Positions 46,320 to 59,000 of a stretch of DNA of 64,000 nt are shown here, piece by piece. The notes beneath the pieces were generated by a model. The model made no database searches. It saw only the letters and a list, made by a program, of their open reading frames with translations, and had not been told where the DNA came from. Each line of letters starts with the position of its first letter. Within the stretch, counting starts at the first letter, position 1. This DNA comes from Sequoia sempervirens (taxonomy: Eukaryota; Streptophyta; Pinopsida; Cupressales; Cupressaceae). The position numbers and the translations under genes are program-made. The stretch covers positions 223,237,353-223,301,352 of the forward strand of contig VDFB02373365.1 of the NCBI GenBank assembly GCA_007258455.2. The letters run 5' to 3'.

Positions 46320-46525
46320 CGATGACCTAGCGGTGCATATTCCTTTTGGGAACCTGGCGGTTCCAGGTTCCACTCCCGGCCGCGACAGTTTTAAAACAAA
46401 CTTTGAAAAAGGCATTTAACAAAACAAACCGCTCGCACCTACTTGATAGCCGGAAGATTTGGAGCAACGGCCATGAGCCAAATTTAGCGGACAAACGTTG
46501 GGGGTTCGAATCCCCCAACAACATT
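46320..46525 (+). repeat. Two tRNA-like modules, probable SINE head(s)
   Basis: Module 1 has an A-box-like TAGCGGTGCAT (46328-46338) and a B-box-like GGTTCCACTCC (46366-46376), 38 nt apart as in tRNA-derived promoters. Module 2 has a perfect T-arm at 46497-46519: an 8-bp stem GTTGGGGG/CCCCCAAC with the 7-nt loop TTCGAAT and a perfect B box GGTTCGAATCC (46503-46513). Neither module folds into a full tRNA by eye. A dimeric tRNA-derived SINE or two tRNA pseudogenes would explain this. Confidence 0.45.
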
Positions 46526-46569
46526 TTTAACAAATCAAACAACCCAATAGCCGGAGGATGATGACAGGC

Positions 46570-46676
46570 CACGTGGCGAGCTGAAAAGGTGCCACGTGGC
46601 GGACAACAATTCACTAAAAAAATTGACTAGGATGCTGATGTAGATGCCAACTCGGAATACATACCACTGCCACGTG
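46570..46676. promoter_or_regulatory. Cluster of three CACGTG (G-box) palindromes
   Basis: CACGTG occurs at 46570-46575, 46593-46598 and 46671-46676, the first two in the longer palindrome GCCACGTGGC. Related words TGCCACCTGTC, TGCCACGTCA and TGCCACGC follow to about 46815. bHLH and bZIP factors bind such sites in plants. No gene start is visible nearby, so the role is open. Confidence 0.4.
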
Positions 46677-46815
46677 TCCGACATTGACTTGCCGTCGACG
46701 ACAAGTCATCGCCAACCGGTCTGCCACCTGTCGTTGTCTGTACCGCCACTTGGATGCCACGTCAACACTGTATGGTCTGCCAAATGTCCGCTGACTCGGA
46801 GTACGGTGCCACGCA

Positions 46816-47352
46816 GAATGCTGACTGTATGTACGGACTGCCCGTGTCACTCTGTGATTGGTCCGTACAAATGACACATGTCACAATTTAATTTGTCCAC
46901 ATCAGATTCCGTACCACATGCTGACGTCATCTGTAAGGATGATGACGTCATCAATGTACCTTCAGTCCACAAGTCAAACCTGAAACTTTGACCAGCTGTA
47001 TCTTGAGCCTCCGATGTCGGATTTCGATGAAACGAACGCCGTCGGAATCGTCTCGACGAGCTCTTCGACTTGACGCTGCTTTCGTTGATTTATGAAACAA
47101 TAATTTTTTTCGCCTTCTGGACGCCCCTGATTCCAGTTTGACCGAAGGTTTGACTGGCTATAACTCGTGCAAACGGACTCCTTTTTGCTCCGTTCGAGTT
47201 GCGTTGGAATCAGGACGCTGAGCTCTTTCTGATGGTGCAAATTTTGGAGAAAAATGAGACACTTCAATTTTTGCTGAAAAATGTCCACCGGATCATTACC
47301 TATGGAAGGAAATTACCTAAGCATAGTATATGAATGGTCATAATCCAAAATA
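46816..47352. other. Moderately GC-rich intergenic sequence left of element C
   Basis: No coding frame recognised. Phrases such as TTTGACCAGCTGTATCTTGAG near 46987 and GGCTATAACTCGTGCAAACGG near 47155 look like those of plant LTR elements, so this may be the edge of another degraded element, but no ends are seen. Confidence 0.35.
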
Positions 47353-47357
47353 AGCTA

Positions 47358-48245
47358 TGTAGACACATAAAAATGGCCTCGCCTTGCAAACCATATTTCA
47401 TACGATGACCATGCTTCTTACTCACATAATTCAATTATTTAATCAGGTCCTAATGTCATAATTATTCCTCCATGATTATTTAAATAAATAAATTGCATTT
47501 ATTTATTTAGATACGTCACTAATTAGTCCTTATGCCCTCTAACAATTCTCCATTTAACCATTTATCCTTCAATCAAATAAATTTATTTATTTAGCCCACT
47601 TTCCATCTCACCAAATAAATAATTAAAATGATTATTTATTCTCTTTTGTCTCATTCCCATTTATGAATTAAATCATTATTTAATTCATAAGTCAACATTC
47701 TCCACAAATTAAATAATTTCTATTATGCCAACTACCTATTATTCTCCACCATTGATTTGATTATCTACAATTAAATCTCAACCCTTTATTTCAAGGCTTG
47801 CCCTAACTTTGACCTAATGTTTCCCTAACCCTAATCATCCTTATCACATTGAATCCTAGCCGTTGATCTTAGGGCTTCACCAACTTTTAATCCTGTCCGT
47901 CCATTCACCATTTGGAATTCTTTAAAAGGCCCTCTCTCAAGTCATTTTAACACACACAAGTTATTTTCAGTATGCTTGAGAGCTTTTGAGCACTTGAGTA
48001 ATCACATCACTTCAATATTTTGCTTAGCTTTGTCATAGGTTATAGTTGCACTTCAAATTTGAGGGCAATTATATCATTTTCAGCAAGATGGAGAAGACCA
48101 ATGGAGGTGAATCAATGGAGGCTTGAAGACTAGGTGAATTTGTTTCATACTCTCATGTTTCTTGCTTTCATTGTTCTCCATTGTTATTAGGGATTTAATG
48201 GTTTTATGCTATTTGCAATCTAACATGAAAATTTTCTCTAATACA
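47358..48245 (+). repeat. 5' LTR of element C
   Basis: 888 nt from TGTAGACACATAAAAATGG to CTCTAATACA. The AT-rich first 400 nt contain AATTAAATAATT words. A weak TATA-like TTTAAAAGG lies at 47931-47939, and transcription might start about 30 nt later. Confidence 0.95.
47931..47939 (+). promoter_or_regulatory. Candidate TATA-like box of element C LTR
   Basis: TTTAAAAGG in the 5' LTR, repeated in the 3' LTR near 63077. It is the best TATA-like word in the right place, but a weak match. Confidence 0.3.
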
Positions 48246-48247
48246 TT

Positions 48248-48265
48248 TGGTGAACCCGACGTGAA
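48248..48265 (+). other. Primer-binding site of element C
   Basis: TGGTGAACCCGACGTGAA lies two bases after the LTR end. TGG pairs with the CCA end of a tRNA. It differs from the site in element E. I cannot name the tRNA from memory. Confidence 0.7.
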
Positions 48266-48951
48266 ACTGGAGCACAACTATTCATAGTTTTGTTTCAATT
48301 TCATAATGTTTCTTCATTACATTCAGGAAATCATTGTTTAATATCCTATATTCACATTTATCTCTGACATTGTTTGTGGAATCCTATATTCTCATGTGTC
48401 TTTGAAATTGTCTATAGGAGAGATGGTTGTTGTGACTGAATATTATTCATTTAACTGCTAAATACTGTCAGTCTTTTTAAACCACCATTTGTTGATGATT
48501 TGTCTATGTCATATCATGTTAGATATAGATTATCAAACGATTTCCTTAAATCTAAGATGATTTTCAATGTTTTGTTTTTCACTACTACGTCATACACATA
48601 CACGGAATCTGTGCCATATATGTCACAAATGATTAGCTTACTGAATAATTTGTAATATTTTGACATAAATTGTCAAATGATTGCCTTAGATCTAAAACAC
48701 ATTTCTGCAATTTCATGTATGAGACAAATGGAAACCGCAAACACCCTGCATATTTCCAAATCCGCCATTTCATGTATGCAGCGCCTTGTAGTGACAAGAA
48801 CTGATGAATATATCTGTGGTTTTTTTTTTGCTTGATATATCTATAGAAATATAATGCGTTCAGCCTCCACATATATGCTTTAGAAAACAAGAAATACATT
48901 GCAAAAGACAGAAACTCGTTGTATATTGTTATGATAATCGCGCGGCTTGTT

Positions 48952-48995
48952 TGGCCAAATTGCCCACTTGTAGTTGGCCCTAGGCGTTCGAGCCT
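48952..48995 (+). other. Pol III-like A and B boxes in the leader of element C
   Basis: TGGCCAAATTG (48952-48962) fits the A-box consensus at every constrained position, and CGTTCGAGCCT (48985-48995) is near the B-box consensus. Only 22 nt separate them, less than usual in tRNA genes. It may be a decayed tRNA-derived insertion. Confidence 0.3.
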
Positions 48996-49959
48996 TGCAC
49001 CTACGCCCTTCTAGTGATGGATACATACATCATGTTTTGTGGCCGCTTCTCATTGTCTAATTAAGGCGTCATTTAATCAAATCTATATATGGTTCAACTG
49101 CTTCCATCGGGGTTTTGGATCTGCCATGCATAAAATTGTGGAAGCTGCAGCTCGCGCAGGAAGGCTGGGGACGCACAAAGGTTTTATATTTTGATTTCAA
49201 GACTGTCCCACATCCACATTCTAATTTTCTCGAGCACTAGTAGTATCATTTTACATGATTCGATTTGACACTCTGGTTTCAATCAAATCTTCTTTGAAAA
49301 GAAACGTGTGTGGGAGGATTGACAGTGGGAGCGCATTCACTTTGCATTGAAAATTGAGGGAACTCATAGCGTGCATTCATTAACTCTGACACTGCTGGGC
49401 GGATCTCATGTGCAACACGTTTTTGCTTTTGATATTTGGCAAACTACTTCCAATTTTTGACGGCTTTACTTTAAATGGAAAACAAATCTAATCAATGCGT
49501 CTCCACTATTGACAATGGACAACATTGAATAAGTTTGTAAGGAGCAGATAAATGTTTGAATAAATGTTTGATCTTGATTGGCATTCTTTGTGAAAAAAAA
49601 AAATTGTCAGAATCATAACATTTTTTATACCACCAACTAAATCGCAGCATTCAAGTGTTCTGTGGTGTTTTGACCAAGAAACTGTTATATTGTTATTTTA
49701 TCTCGGGTCATGATTCTGCTAAATGTCACTGCAAGCTCTGCAATCACAGAACGATTTAGAGGGACCCTCAGCGCCGACTCCAGCCGTCCATCACCTGCTC
49801 CTCATAAATACCTCTGAATCATATTCAAACACCTACGTATTAAATAAAGATTGGAGGTTGGCGGAGGTTTCTATGTTGAATGCTTTATCTGCTACGTTTG
49901 AGGTTCGCTGACCCGAGGGAGTAATTCATTCACATATCGCTTTACATTTTCTTTCACTT

Positions 49960-50480
49960 TACTTTTACTTAAATTTAGATTTCATACGATTTAGACTTTT
50001 CATTAGCTTAGCTTTTAATATACTTTGGAAAATGTAAATAGCTTTTCATTACATTAGATTAAACTTATCTTCTAATTAGGTTACAAGCTTTTAATTTTAA
50101 TAGTTTTAGATTTGTTTTTAATTAGATTCTATTTAAATTAGCTTTTAATTTAGCTCATTAGTTTTAAATTTTAATTACTTTTTAATTTAATTTAGATTTT
50201 CAATAAAATCTTAATTAGAATTGGCTTTCTAATTAGATTTTAATTTAATGGATTTTTTTTTAGATTTTAATTTAATGAAGACTTTCATTTTAATTAGATT
50301 AAATACTTAATTAGATTTTATATTTTTTTAATTAGATTTTTTTATTATTTTACTTAAATTTAGATTCTTAATTAGATTAGGTTTTTCATTAGATTTTAGG
50401 TTTTATTTATTTATTTAGATTTTCAATTGTAGACTTTAGCCTAATTGGAACTTAGATTAATTAGATTTCTAGACTAGATT
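49960..50480. repeat. Low-complexity TTAGATTTTAATT-rich tract
   Basis: More than 500 nt made of variants of TTAATTAGATTTT and TTTAGATTTTAA. No fixed period is seen. It resembles a decayed short tandem repeat in the leader of element C. Confidence 0.7.
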
Positions 50481-52437
50481 AAGTGTGTAAATGAAATGAT
50501 AGTTTTGTCTCTAGTTTAATTTTTATGGCTAATCTTTGATTTCTTTTTGTGTCAGGTTTGAATGTCCACGATTCGGGATTTGCAACGTCAACTATCGCTT
50601 GTCAAAGACGGAAGACTCAAAACTACTAATTGTGTTTTTGCAGGGCTCTCGCTTCAATTGTGCTTTATCTTAAGTGCCTCCTTCACATAGATGATTTATT
50701 GGGCCTAAAAAGAACTTGCATGTTTGAGTTGACATCATAAGCTGGGATTACAATAAACAAAGTGTTTGATTTATTTGCCTCACACTTCAATTTGGCTATT
50801 AAAATGAACAAATGCTTGCAACTTGTGTAACCTTTGATTCAATAATAGGAGTATCCTCTCCCCTTGCGCACTTGTGCGATCCTGGGTGCAAGAGAAACTG
50901 TTATTGACTCTAGGAATTTGGGCCTTCCTTGGTGGGAAAAAGTACTCACCCCAAGGTGACTCAGACCGGCAACGGAGCTCTTTGGCCGAGCTACCCCCGA
51001 CCGGTATATAAATGTGAATCCTAAGGGAAAGCCTAGGATTACGAGTGAGGATATGTCATACGGACAGAGTAGTACTCCCATAAACCCTGTTGAGCGTAAC
51101 CTCTTCAGGCTGGAGTGCCACCTAATCGGTGATTAATCTCTTGCCCCATGTATGGCCACTCGAACGGGGGTCCCGAACTAAATACTCTTGTGTAGTAGCC
51201 AAAAACCTTCTATCCGCTAGCGCAACAACGGTCGTTGTGAAGGCATCCACATCTTCACAGTCTTTAGTAGAGGTGATCAGCATGCCATGGGAGTTTTATG
51301 GGTGCTGGAAGCTTGGTTGGCCTGAGAAGAGAGTGCACTGTAAGGGGGAGCCCGTGCAGCCAAGCTTCTGAATTCACACGCTAAGGATATGTGGTTGGGG
51401 AAACCCAAGTGGAATCTAGCAGATATTGTCCTGGCCTAACCATAGGATTGTGCTTGTCTTCTTTGTGATTGATTACACATTCAAAACATCGTGTTTGCTA
51501 AGTGTTTTCTAGATTCTCAAACAGTATACACAACGCTCACAAATCTCGAAACAATCAACTTCAGACAATTCAAACTCTTCATCAAAACATCACAAAATTG
51601 AATTCGAGTCCAACAATTTTGCCTACTGTCAAACATCTTTTCTCGAAGTATTTGTCAGAAACCAGAACTGAAATTGCTCAAAACTTTCATCATTCAACCA
51701 TTAGCCTGCATTTTTACCTTAGGTTCATCCTTGTTAATTTTAGTTGCATTCCCTAGGCTTCATAATCATCATTTCCTACATAGAGTTGTCATTAGGTTTT
51801 CATCTTTGCAGACTTTGGATTAGGCCACCTCATCACACTTTGCAAAATCATTGCCTTCAAGAGTAGGTTATCTTGGGACTTAGTCAACAATCTCCTTTTC
51901 AGTCATTGTCCTTTTTGTGAGAATTTCCAACTCAACAGTCTAGTTTGGAAAACTCACTAGTCATTTTGACCTTGTCGCTTAGTCCTTTTAACAAGTCCTT
52001 TGATCACCAAAATTAAGACATAGATTAAGCTTAGAGTGGCTAGGCCAACCTTTCTCCACATTGCATTCATCTTAGTCCATACTTTGCATATTTTGTGCCT
52101 AAAAATCCAAAAAAAAAAATAAAAAAAATAGTGTTCACCCTAGTCCTCATTTTGCACCTTGACCTTGCATTAGTCACCTTTTTAGTCAACATTATCATCT
52201 TAGTCCTCATTTTACACCTAGTCAATTCTATCACCTTGCATTAATCAACATTGTCATCATAGCCATTATTGTCGCCTTGACATTTGACATATTTCTTTGG
52301 CAACTTTGTCATCTTGCATCAATCATTTCCTTAGGAATACATCGTAATCACCTTGCATTGTCATCCTTTATCACAAAAACACCAAAAACATAGACTAGTT
52401 GTCATAATCATCATCCTCATTTGAGCAATTCTCTTTT

Positions 52438-55400
52438 ATGGTCGAAACTAGGCTTCAGAGAAAGAAAAGACAAATGGAAAACTTTGGACAAGACTTCAAC
52501 ACCAACATCCACACCAACACTTATGACATGAACCGAGACATGAATTTTACCGATCCATTCACCAACATGAACATACCATCTTCCATGAACCTGCCAACAT
52601 CCTCTCGAAATCCATTCGAACCATTCATACAGAGAGACCACACTGGACAAGTATTAGCTGAAGATATAGAGGCTGCAGCCCAAAATCCTGACGTAGCTTC
52701 ATTTGTAGAGGAATTGGTCTTGAACGATGCTGAGAGATACCTTGCTATGCTTTTAGACCAAGGGGTAAAATTACCAAGAGGCTTTGACATCAATGCCATA
52801 AGACCTTCGTCTCCAGACAACACGACACAAAACTTGACACCTCAACAAAACCCAAACAATGCCTCCAACAATAACACTGTTGTCACCACACAAATTGCTA
52901 CAAGCACTATCAATGTTACATCTATTGGCACCATAAGTCAAAACACCTCCAACTCAATCAATGCAACATCTATTGGAGGAACACCCACGATGCCACAAGC
53001 AATATCACAATCCATGCCCACAATGTCAATGACATCTTCACAAACAGTTGGAACTACCCTTGGATCTACATCAATGGGGGCAAGTTCCTCAAACCCGATA
53101 TTTGGAACCTCATCTATGACCATAGGGACATCATCATCAAATCCGTATGTGGGAACCTCATTCAACCCATTTGGAGGAACTAAACGACGTATTCTTATTC
53201 AAGGTCCCCAACCAAACGTTAACACATCGTCACAACTAAACATCAATGCCTCACAAGGACAAAATACCAACATCCCACATGGACAAGGCACTCAAATGAC
53301 ACAACAAATGAATACCTTTGGGCACCAGAATAATCAAGGTTACCAGATCCCCCAAATATCGACAAATATGACTGGATCGCACATCCCCACATATTCATCA
53401 CAAATTCACACGCAACAACACATTCCTCATCAAAATTGGCAATACCAACAATTTCCAAACCAAAACATATCATACATTCCACAACAACACATGTCACATT
53501 CAAACTCGAACATGCTATCACAATCAATGGGGACTCAAGGGATACCCATCACTCCCATGTGTGATGCAACCAATAATCCCATAATAGATGCCTTGACAGC
53601 CAGAGTGGCGGACCTCCAAAAACAAATGGAAAACATGCAAACATCCAACAAAATGCCACCAATGTCATATGACCTATGTCCATATCCTTTTGACACAACT
53701 TTATACATGCCACCATTTCCTCCTGGATATGTGGCCCCAAACTTCACCAAATACAAGGGAAGACAAATCCTATTGAACACATTCGAGAATTCACGACCAA
53801 CTGTATGGACATTGCATATGAACACACTTACTTGATGAGACTCTTCTCCAAGAGTCTAACAGGACCCACACTCGAATGGTTCTCCACTTTGAAGGGGATA
53901 AAAACATGGAATGAACTTGTAGAAAAATTTGTGGAAAATTATGCCTATAACATTGACACAGACACCTCCATCACTAGCTTATGCACACTTACACAAGAAG
54001 ACGCTGGTGAAATGTTTATCCCATTTTTCCAATGATGGAGAGGCCTCGCAAGTCATTGCCACATAGACATACCTGAAAAAGAGAAGGTTGACATGTTTGT
54101 ACAAACACTCCTAGGCCCATTGAAAAATGGCTTGCGAGTTCATTGTTGTACAACCTTTGCAGACCTAGTCGAACAAGGCGTCCAACTTGAGAAAGCGCTC
54201 ATTGCTGAGGGAAGATTAAAATACGGTCCTAAAAACATAAATGCAAGTCCTCCCACTGACAAGAACAAATACTGGGTTAAGAATAAACATGTCACTAATG
54301 ATGGCGTTGTAGATGCTAAGGCTATCAATGCAATGGGTCCTGTGCTTACCCTTAAAGGGGCTCAACCACAAAAAACACAGATGACCACACAGACCCATGC
54401 TACCAATGTTGTACAGACAAATCAAAATAACCAAGGTAATCAAAATAACCAAAATCAAAGGCAGCCCCGACAACCCAGACAGTTCCCCAGGAGTCGCACA
54501 TACACCCCCTTGGGTGAGCCCATTGAAGAAGTCCTCAAGAAACTCCTTCAAAATGGTGTCATAACACTTGAGGACCCAAAACCATATGACCCAGGGCAGT
54601 TTAAACCATTTTGGTGGGACGACAATGCATTTTGTGATTATCATCGAGCAAAAGGACATAAAACCTCCTCCTGTCGACAACTGAAAAATTTGGTACAAGA
54701 CCTTATCGAGAATCGTACCATTGAGATAGGTGGACCACAATTTGCATCTAATTCAGACCATACCATACACAAGAACCCACTGCAGGACCATGGTTCTAGT
54801 AATCCTTCCACGTCAAAATCCAATAACAATAATCGAGCCAACCATGCCCGTATTGCATATGACTATTCTGGGGGACCTATCATAAATCATATTAGAACAA
54901 CTGCTGAACATGTCAACACAGTTACTGTCAGAAATGCCCCTGAATGCAATGTCACTACCCGTGGGGGAAAAGTCACCATAGCTGGCCCTCCTCCCAGACA
55001 ACCAAAGATAACAATCGCTGGCCCATCCACCCAACCGTCGCAGTCCAATCCATTACCCAAACAATCCCAGCCTAAAGGAAATTTTAACCTCATTGACCAA
55101 CTTGGGAAGACACCTGCACAAATTTCTATACTTGAGTTGCTACGCATTTCCCCAGCTCATAAGGCTATACTCGACAAAACATTACAAGAGTCTTCTATTC
55201 CCCAAGACATTGATGTCAATCAATTTGAGGCCATGGTGGGATATCTTACCGCTCCCCACCATATAACATTTTCAGACCAAGACTACTCATCGTCCAAATC
55301 CAATCATAATGATGCCCTTCACATTGAAGTTTTTATCCATGAGCATAAGGTCAGACGAGTGTTAGTAGATGGTGGAGCAGGACTGAACATATGCTCCTTA

Positions 55401-56072
55401 AAATTGGTTAAGGCCCTAGGCTTTTCTGATGCTTGTGTAGACGCTACAAAGAGCATTGTTATCAAGGCATATGATGATGAAGAACGTTCTTCTCAGGGCG
55501 TAATTACACTTCCAATTCATATTGGACCAGTCATTGTGGACACCACTTGTCAAGTCCTGGATCTAGAACTTCCATACAATATTTTACTTGGTCGACCTTG
55601 GATTCACGCCTTGAAAGTTGTCCCTTCCACGTATCACCAGTGTTTGAAGTTTCCTTTTGAAGGCACTGAGATTACCATATATGGAGACCCTGACCCATTT
55701 CAATATTGTACCAATTTGAGAGGTATCTCAGAGCGCCAAGTGCCTATCAACAGTGAAGCTTCGACATCTTCATCCTCTAAATTCATTGACCCATCAACAC
55801 TTGCGAAGCCTCCCACATCCACATCCACTTCTGCTTCTTTAGCAACCATGACCACCTCCATGACATCTACCACTTCATCCATCACCCCAAGCATCGACGC
55901 AAGTATTAAGATCCAAGACCAAGGGTGTGGAAAGTATAAGTTGAATATGGCCTATTGCATAACGAGGATGCCTAAGTCTCCCCAGGTCTACGGCAAGCCT
56001 TGCTTCATGTTAGAGTCAAAAGAAATTTTTAGAGTCCCTCCAAAACAATATTCATCAAGTGGGGTGAAATGA
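52438..56072 (+). pseudogene. Gag-protease of element C
   Basis: ATG 52438 opens the frame (MVETRLQRKKRQMENFG). The N-terminal segment includes FVEELVLNDAERYLAMLLDQ. Residues about 130-400 are rich in Asn, Gln, Ser and Thr. The capsid follows, but one base is lost near 53761-53764, shifting the frame; reading resumes with YLMRLFSKSLTGPTLEWFS. TGA at 54033-54035 stands where Arg is usual (FQ.WRGLASH). After that the frame is open to 56072: zinc knuckle CDYHRAKGHKTSSC (CX2HX4HX4C, about 54633-54674) and protease VRRVLVDGGAGLNIC (about 55350), in which DGGA replaces the usual DSGA. The product would package RNA and process the polyprotein. It ends in an ATGA overlap with pol. Confidence 0.92.
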
Positions 56073-59000
56073 GTCAAGAGGACATTGACAACGTGCTATC
56101 TTGGATTTATAGAGAACCAGAGGATCCAACTCCCTTGCCAGTAAAAATGTATGGTAAAGGATATGACATGATAAAGGAAAAAGGCTACGATGGAATTAGT
56201 GGCCTCGGCAAGCACAAGACAGGAAGGCAACAACCTCTAGCACCTAAAGGAAGACCTAAACATCTTGGGTTAGGGTTAGGACCAGGAGAATCTGGTGATC
56301 ATAGTACCAATGCACTTTCTAGCGAGAGAGTAAATGCTTCAGACTGTGTCGAGACAATTGAAGATCCCCTTTCTGAAACTGACTCCCACGAATGGGAATT
56401 TGGCTCCCAACGATCCCTAAGTGACTGTTGCCTTGATGACTTGTTCCTTGAACCTGGAGAGCCTACATTTGAAGAGAGATTCTGGAAAATGTTCAAAATT
56501 GACATGACACCAAACAACACCCAGTCCATATCCTCTTCTACTCCTATTGACCATAATCCCGACATACTCATCTACCCTATTGAACCTAATGACCATCATT
56601 CAAATTCATTTGAATTGCCACATGACACTACTAAGCCAAACTCCACTCCCTTTGTTCCTTACTTTGCTGATGAGTGTGAATCAAGCGAGGCAGAGTACTG
56701 GATAGAATCGGATATAGAGCCTGATGATGACAATTTTATCTTTAACCTCTCTGAATCTGTCGGCATGCTTTTCGCGTCCTACCCACCGTTCACCAATACT
56801 GATGATGATATTTCCTTAGTCTACCCACAACTAATCGATTGGGATCAACAAGGCCCGCCAATTATGGACATATTTCAAAATGATGAGGCCATTGCAGAAT
56901 TCATGGGACTGCGTGAGGGTATACCAAGTGGAGACCACAAGGCTGGATTTTCCATTGACCTAGATTGTGCCGCTTACTTTGGGGAGATTGCTCCATCCTC
57001 TAGTCAGAAAATGAAAAATAAAAATAAGGTAAAAAATGACATGTCTTTAGGTGAAAACCGCAAGGCACCTTCTGATGGTAAAGCAGTAAAAATAAAGGAC
57101 GTGCCTAAGGATGGAGAATTGGACTTTCTCCCCGTAACTCAAGAAAAATCAGCCATGCTCATAGAGGACACTATAGAAGTAAACATATCTATAGCAGAAG
57201 ATCCTAAGATGGTCCTCTTTGCGGCATCTTTGACAGAGGAAGAGAAACCTGAGTTCCACAAATTCTTTTCAGAGCGTAAGGTCAACTTTGCATGGTCTTA
57301 TGCCGATATGCCTGGGTTGGATCCAGAACTTGTCTTGCACCATTTGCCATTATTTCCAGAGGCCAAGCCAGTGAAACAGAAGCTACGAAAGATGCACCCA
57401 CAGATCGCCTTGTTAGTGAAAATAGAACTTAAAAAATTGTTAGATGTGGGATTCATACGGTCCATAGACTATGCCGAATGGATATCAAATCTTGTACCAG
57501 TCACAAAGCCAAACGGTCAAATCCGCATTTGCACAGATTTTCGGGACCTAAATAAAGCTTGTCCAAAGGATGACTTTCCCTTGCCAAACATTGATATCAT
57601 AGTGGACCTTACAACAGGATATGAGATGTTGTCCCTCATGGACGGTTTCTCTGGTTATAATCAGATTCGTATTGCCCCTGAAGATCAACACAAAATAGCC
57701 TTCATATGTCCTTGGGGCACATATTGTTGGAACGTCATGCCTTTTGGTCTTAAGAATGCAGGTGCCACGTATCAGAGAGCCATGACAACCATATTCCATG
57801 ACATGATGCACCAGATCATGGAAGATTATGTAGATGACCTTTTGGCAAAATCTTTGACACGAAAAGACCACTTGAGGGTGTTAGACAAAATTTTCAAGAG
57901 ACTAGAAGAATACAAGGTCCGCTTGAATCCAAAGAAATGTGTCTTTGGCGTGACATCAGGCAAAATTTTGGGATACATTGTTTCTCGTAGAGGCATTGAG
58001 GTCGATCCTGCCAAGGTGAAAGCCATATTAGACATGCCTCCTCCAAAAGGGATAAGTGAACTCAGGACATTGCAAGGCAGGTTACAATCCATCCGACGCT
58101 TCATAGCACAATTGGCAGACAAGTGTCACCCATTTCAGTATCTTTTGCGCAAAAGTATCCCTTTTGTGTGGACAGATAAATGTCAGGAGGCTTTCCAACA
58201 AATAAAAGAATATCTACTATCACCACCTATTTTATTGCCACCAATTGAAGGGAAACCTTTGATTTTGTACATTTCTGCAACAGCTTCAGCACTGGGGGCA
58301 TTACTGGCACAAAATGACCATGAAGAAAAGGAAAGGGCCATATACTACATCAGTAGGACACTGGTTGGATATGAGCTAAATTACACAGCCATTGAACGTG
58401 CTTGCCTAGCAGTTGTCTTTGCGGCTCAGAAATTAAGACACTACATGCTGAATCACCAGACACACTTAGTGGCGAAGATTGATCCCCTGAAATATCTCCT
58501 AAGTCGTGCAGCATTGACAGGTCGCCTGGCAAAATGGGTAATGATCTTGAGCGAGTATGATATTCAATATGTTGAAAGAAAGGCGATAAAGGGACAAGTG
58601 ATAGCAGACCAACTGGCAGATGCACCTATACAAGGTGATCATCCACTAGTATCAGACTTTCCAGATGAGTCAATATTTCATACAGAACCTAAGTCACCTT
58701 GGAGGCTATATTTTGATGGATCTCATACTAATCATGGCTCGGGGGCAGGAATATTGTTTATCACCCCTCAAGGAGACTCCATTCCTAAGTCCTTCCGCAT
58801 TGCTTTTCCATGTACAAATAATGTGGCAGAATATGAGGCACTTGTCACAGGACTCAGAATGGCCATCAAATGGAAAATTAGAACACTTCATGTCTATGGC
58901 GATTCTCAATTGGTCATTAACCAAGTCAATGATGACTATGACACTAAGGATGAGAAATTAATGCCTTATAAACGAATGGTTGATAGCTTTCAAACATATT

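Larger units (their letters stand above)
48266..52437 (+). other. 4.2-kb leader of element C
   Basis: No clear coding frame. Parts: 48950-49000 with pol III-like boxes; 49723-49911, a 62-codon frame of unknown meaning; 49960-50480, TTAGATTTTAATT-type low-complexity sequence; 50860-51480, a GC-richer block with TATATAAA at about 51004; 52090-52380, A-rich runs and repeated CATTTTGCACCTTGACC-like phrases. Ogre-type elements also have long leaders, some with an extra ORF, but none is convincing here. Confidence 0.55.

Noticed and set aside
49723..49911. 62-codon frame in the leader of element C as an extra ORF
   Set aside because: Too short and without motifs. I keep it only as a note in the leader entry.
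52417..55894. Minus-strand open frames opposite gag-protease of element C
   Set aside because: Shadows caused by the low-complexity Asn/Thr/Ser-rich coding sequence.
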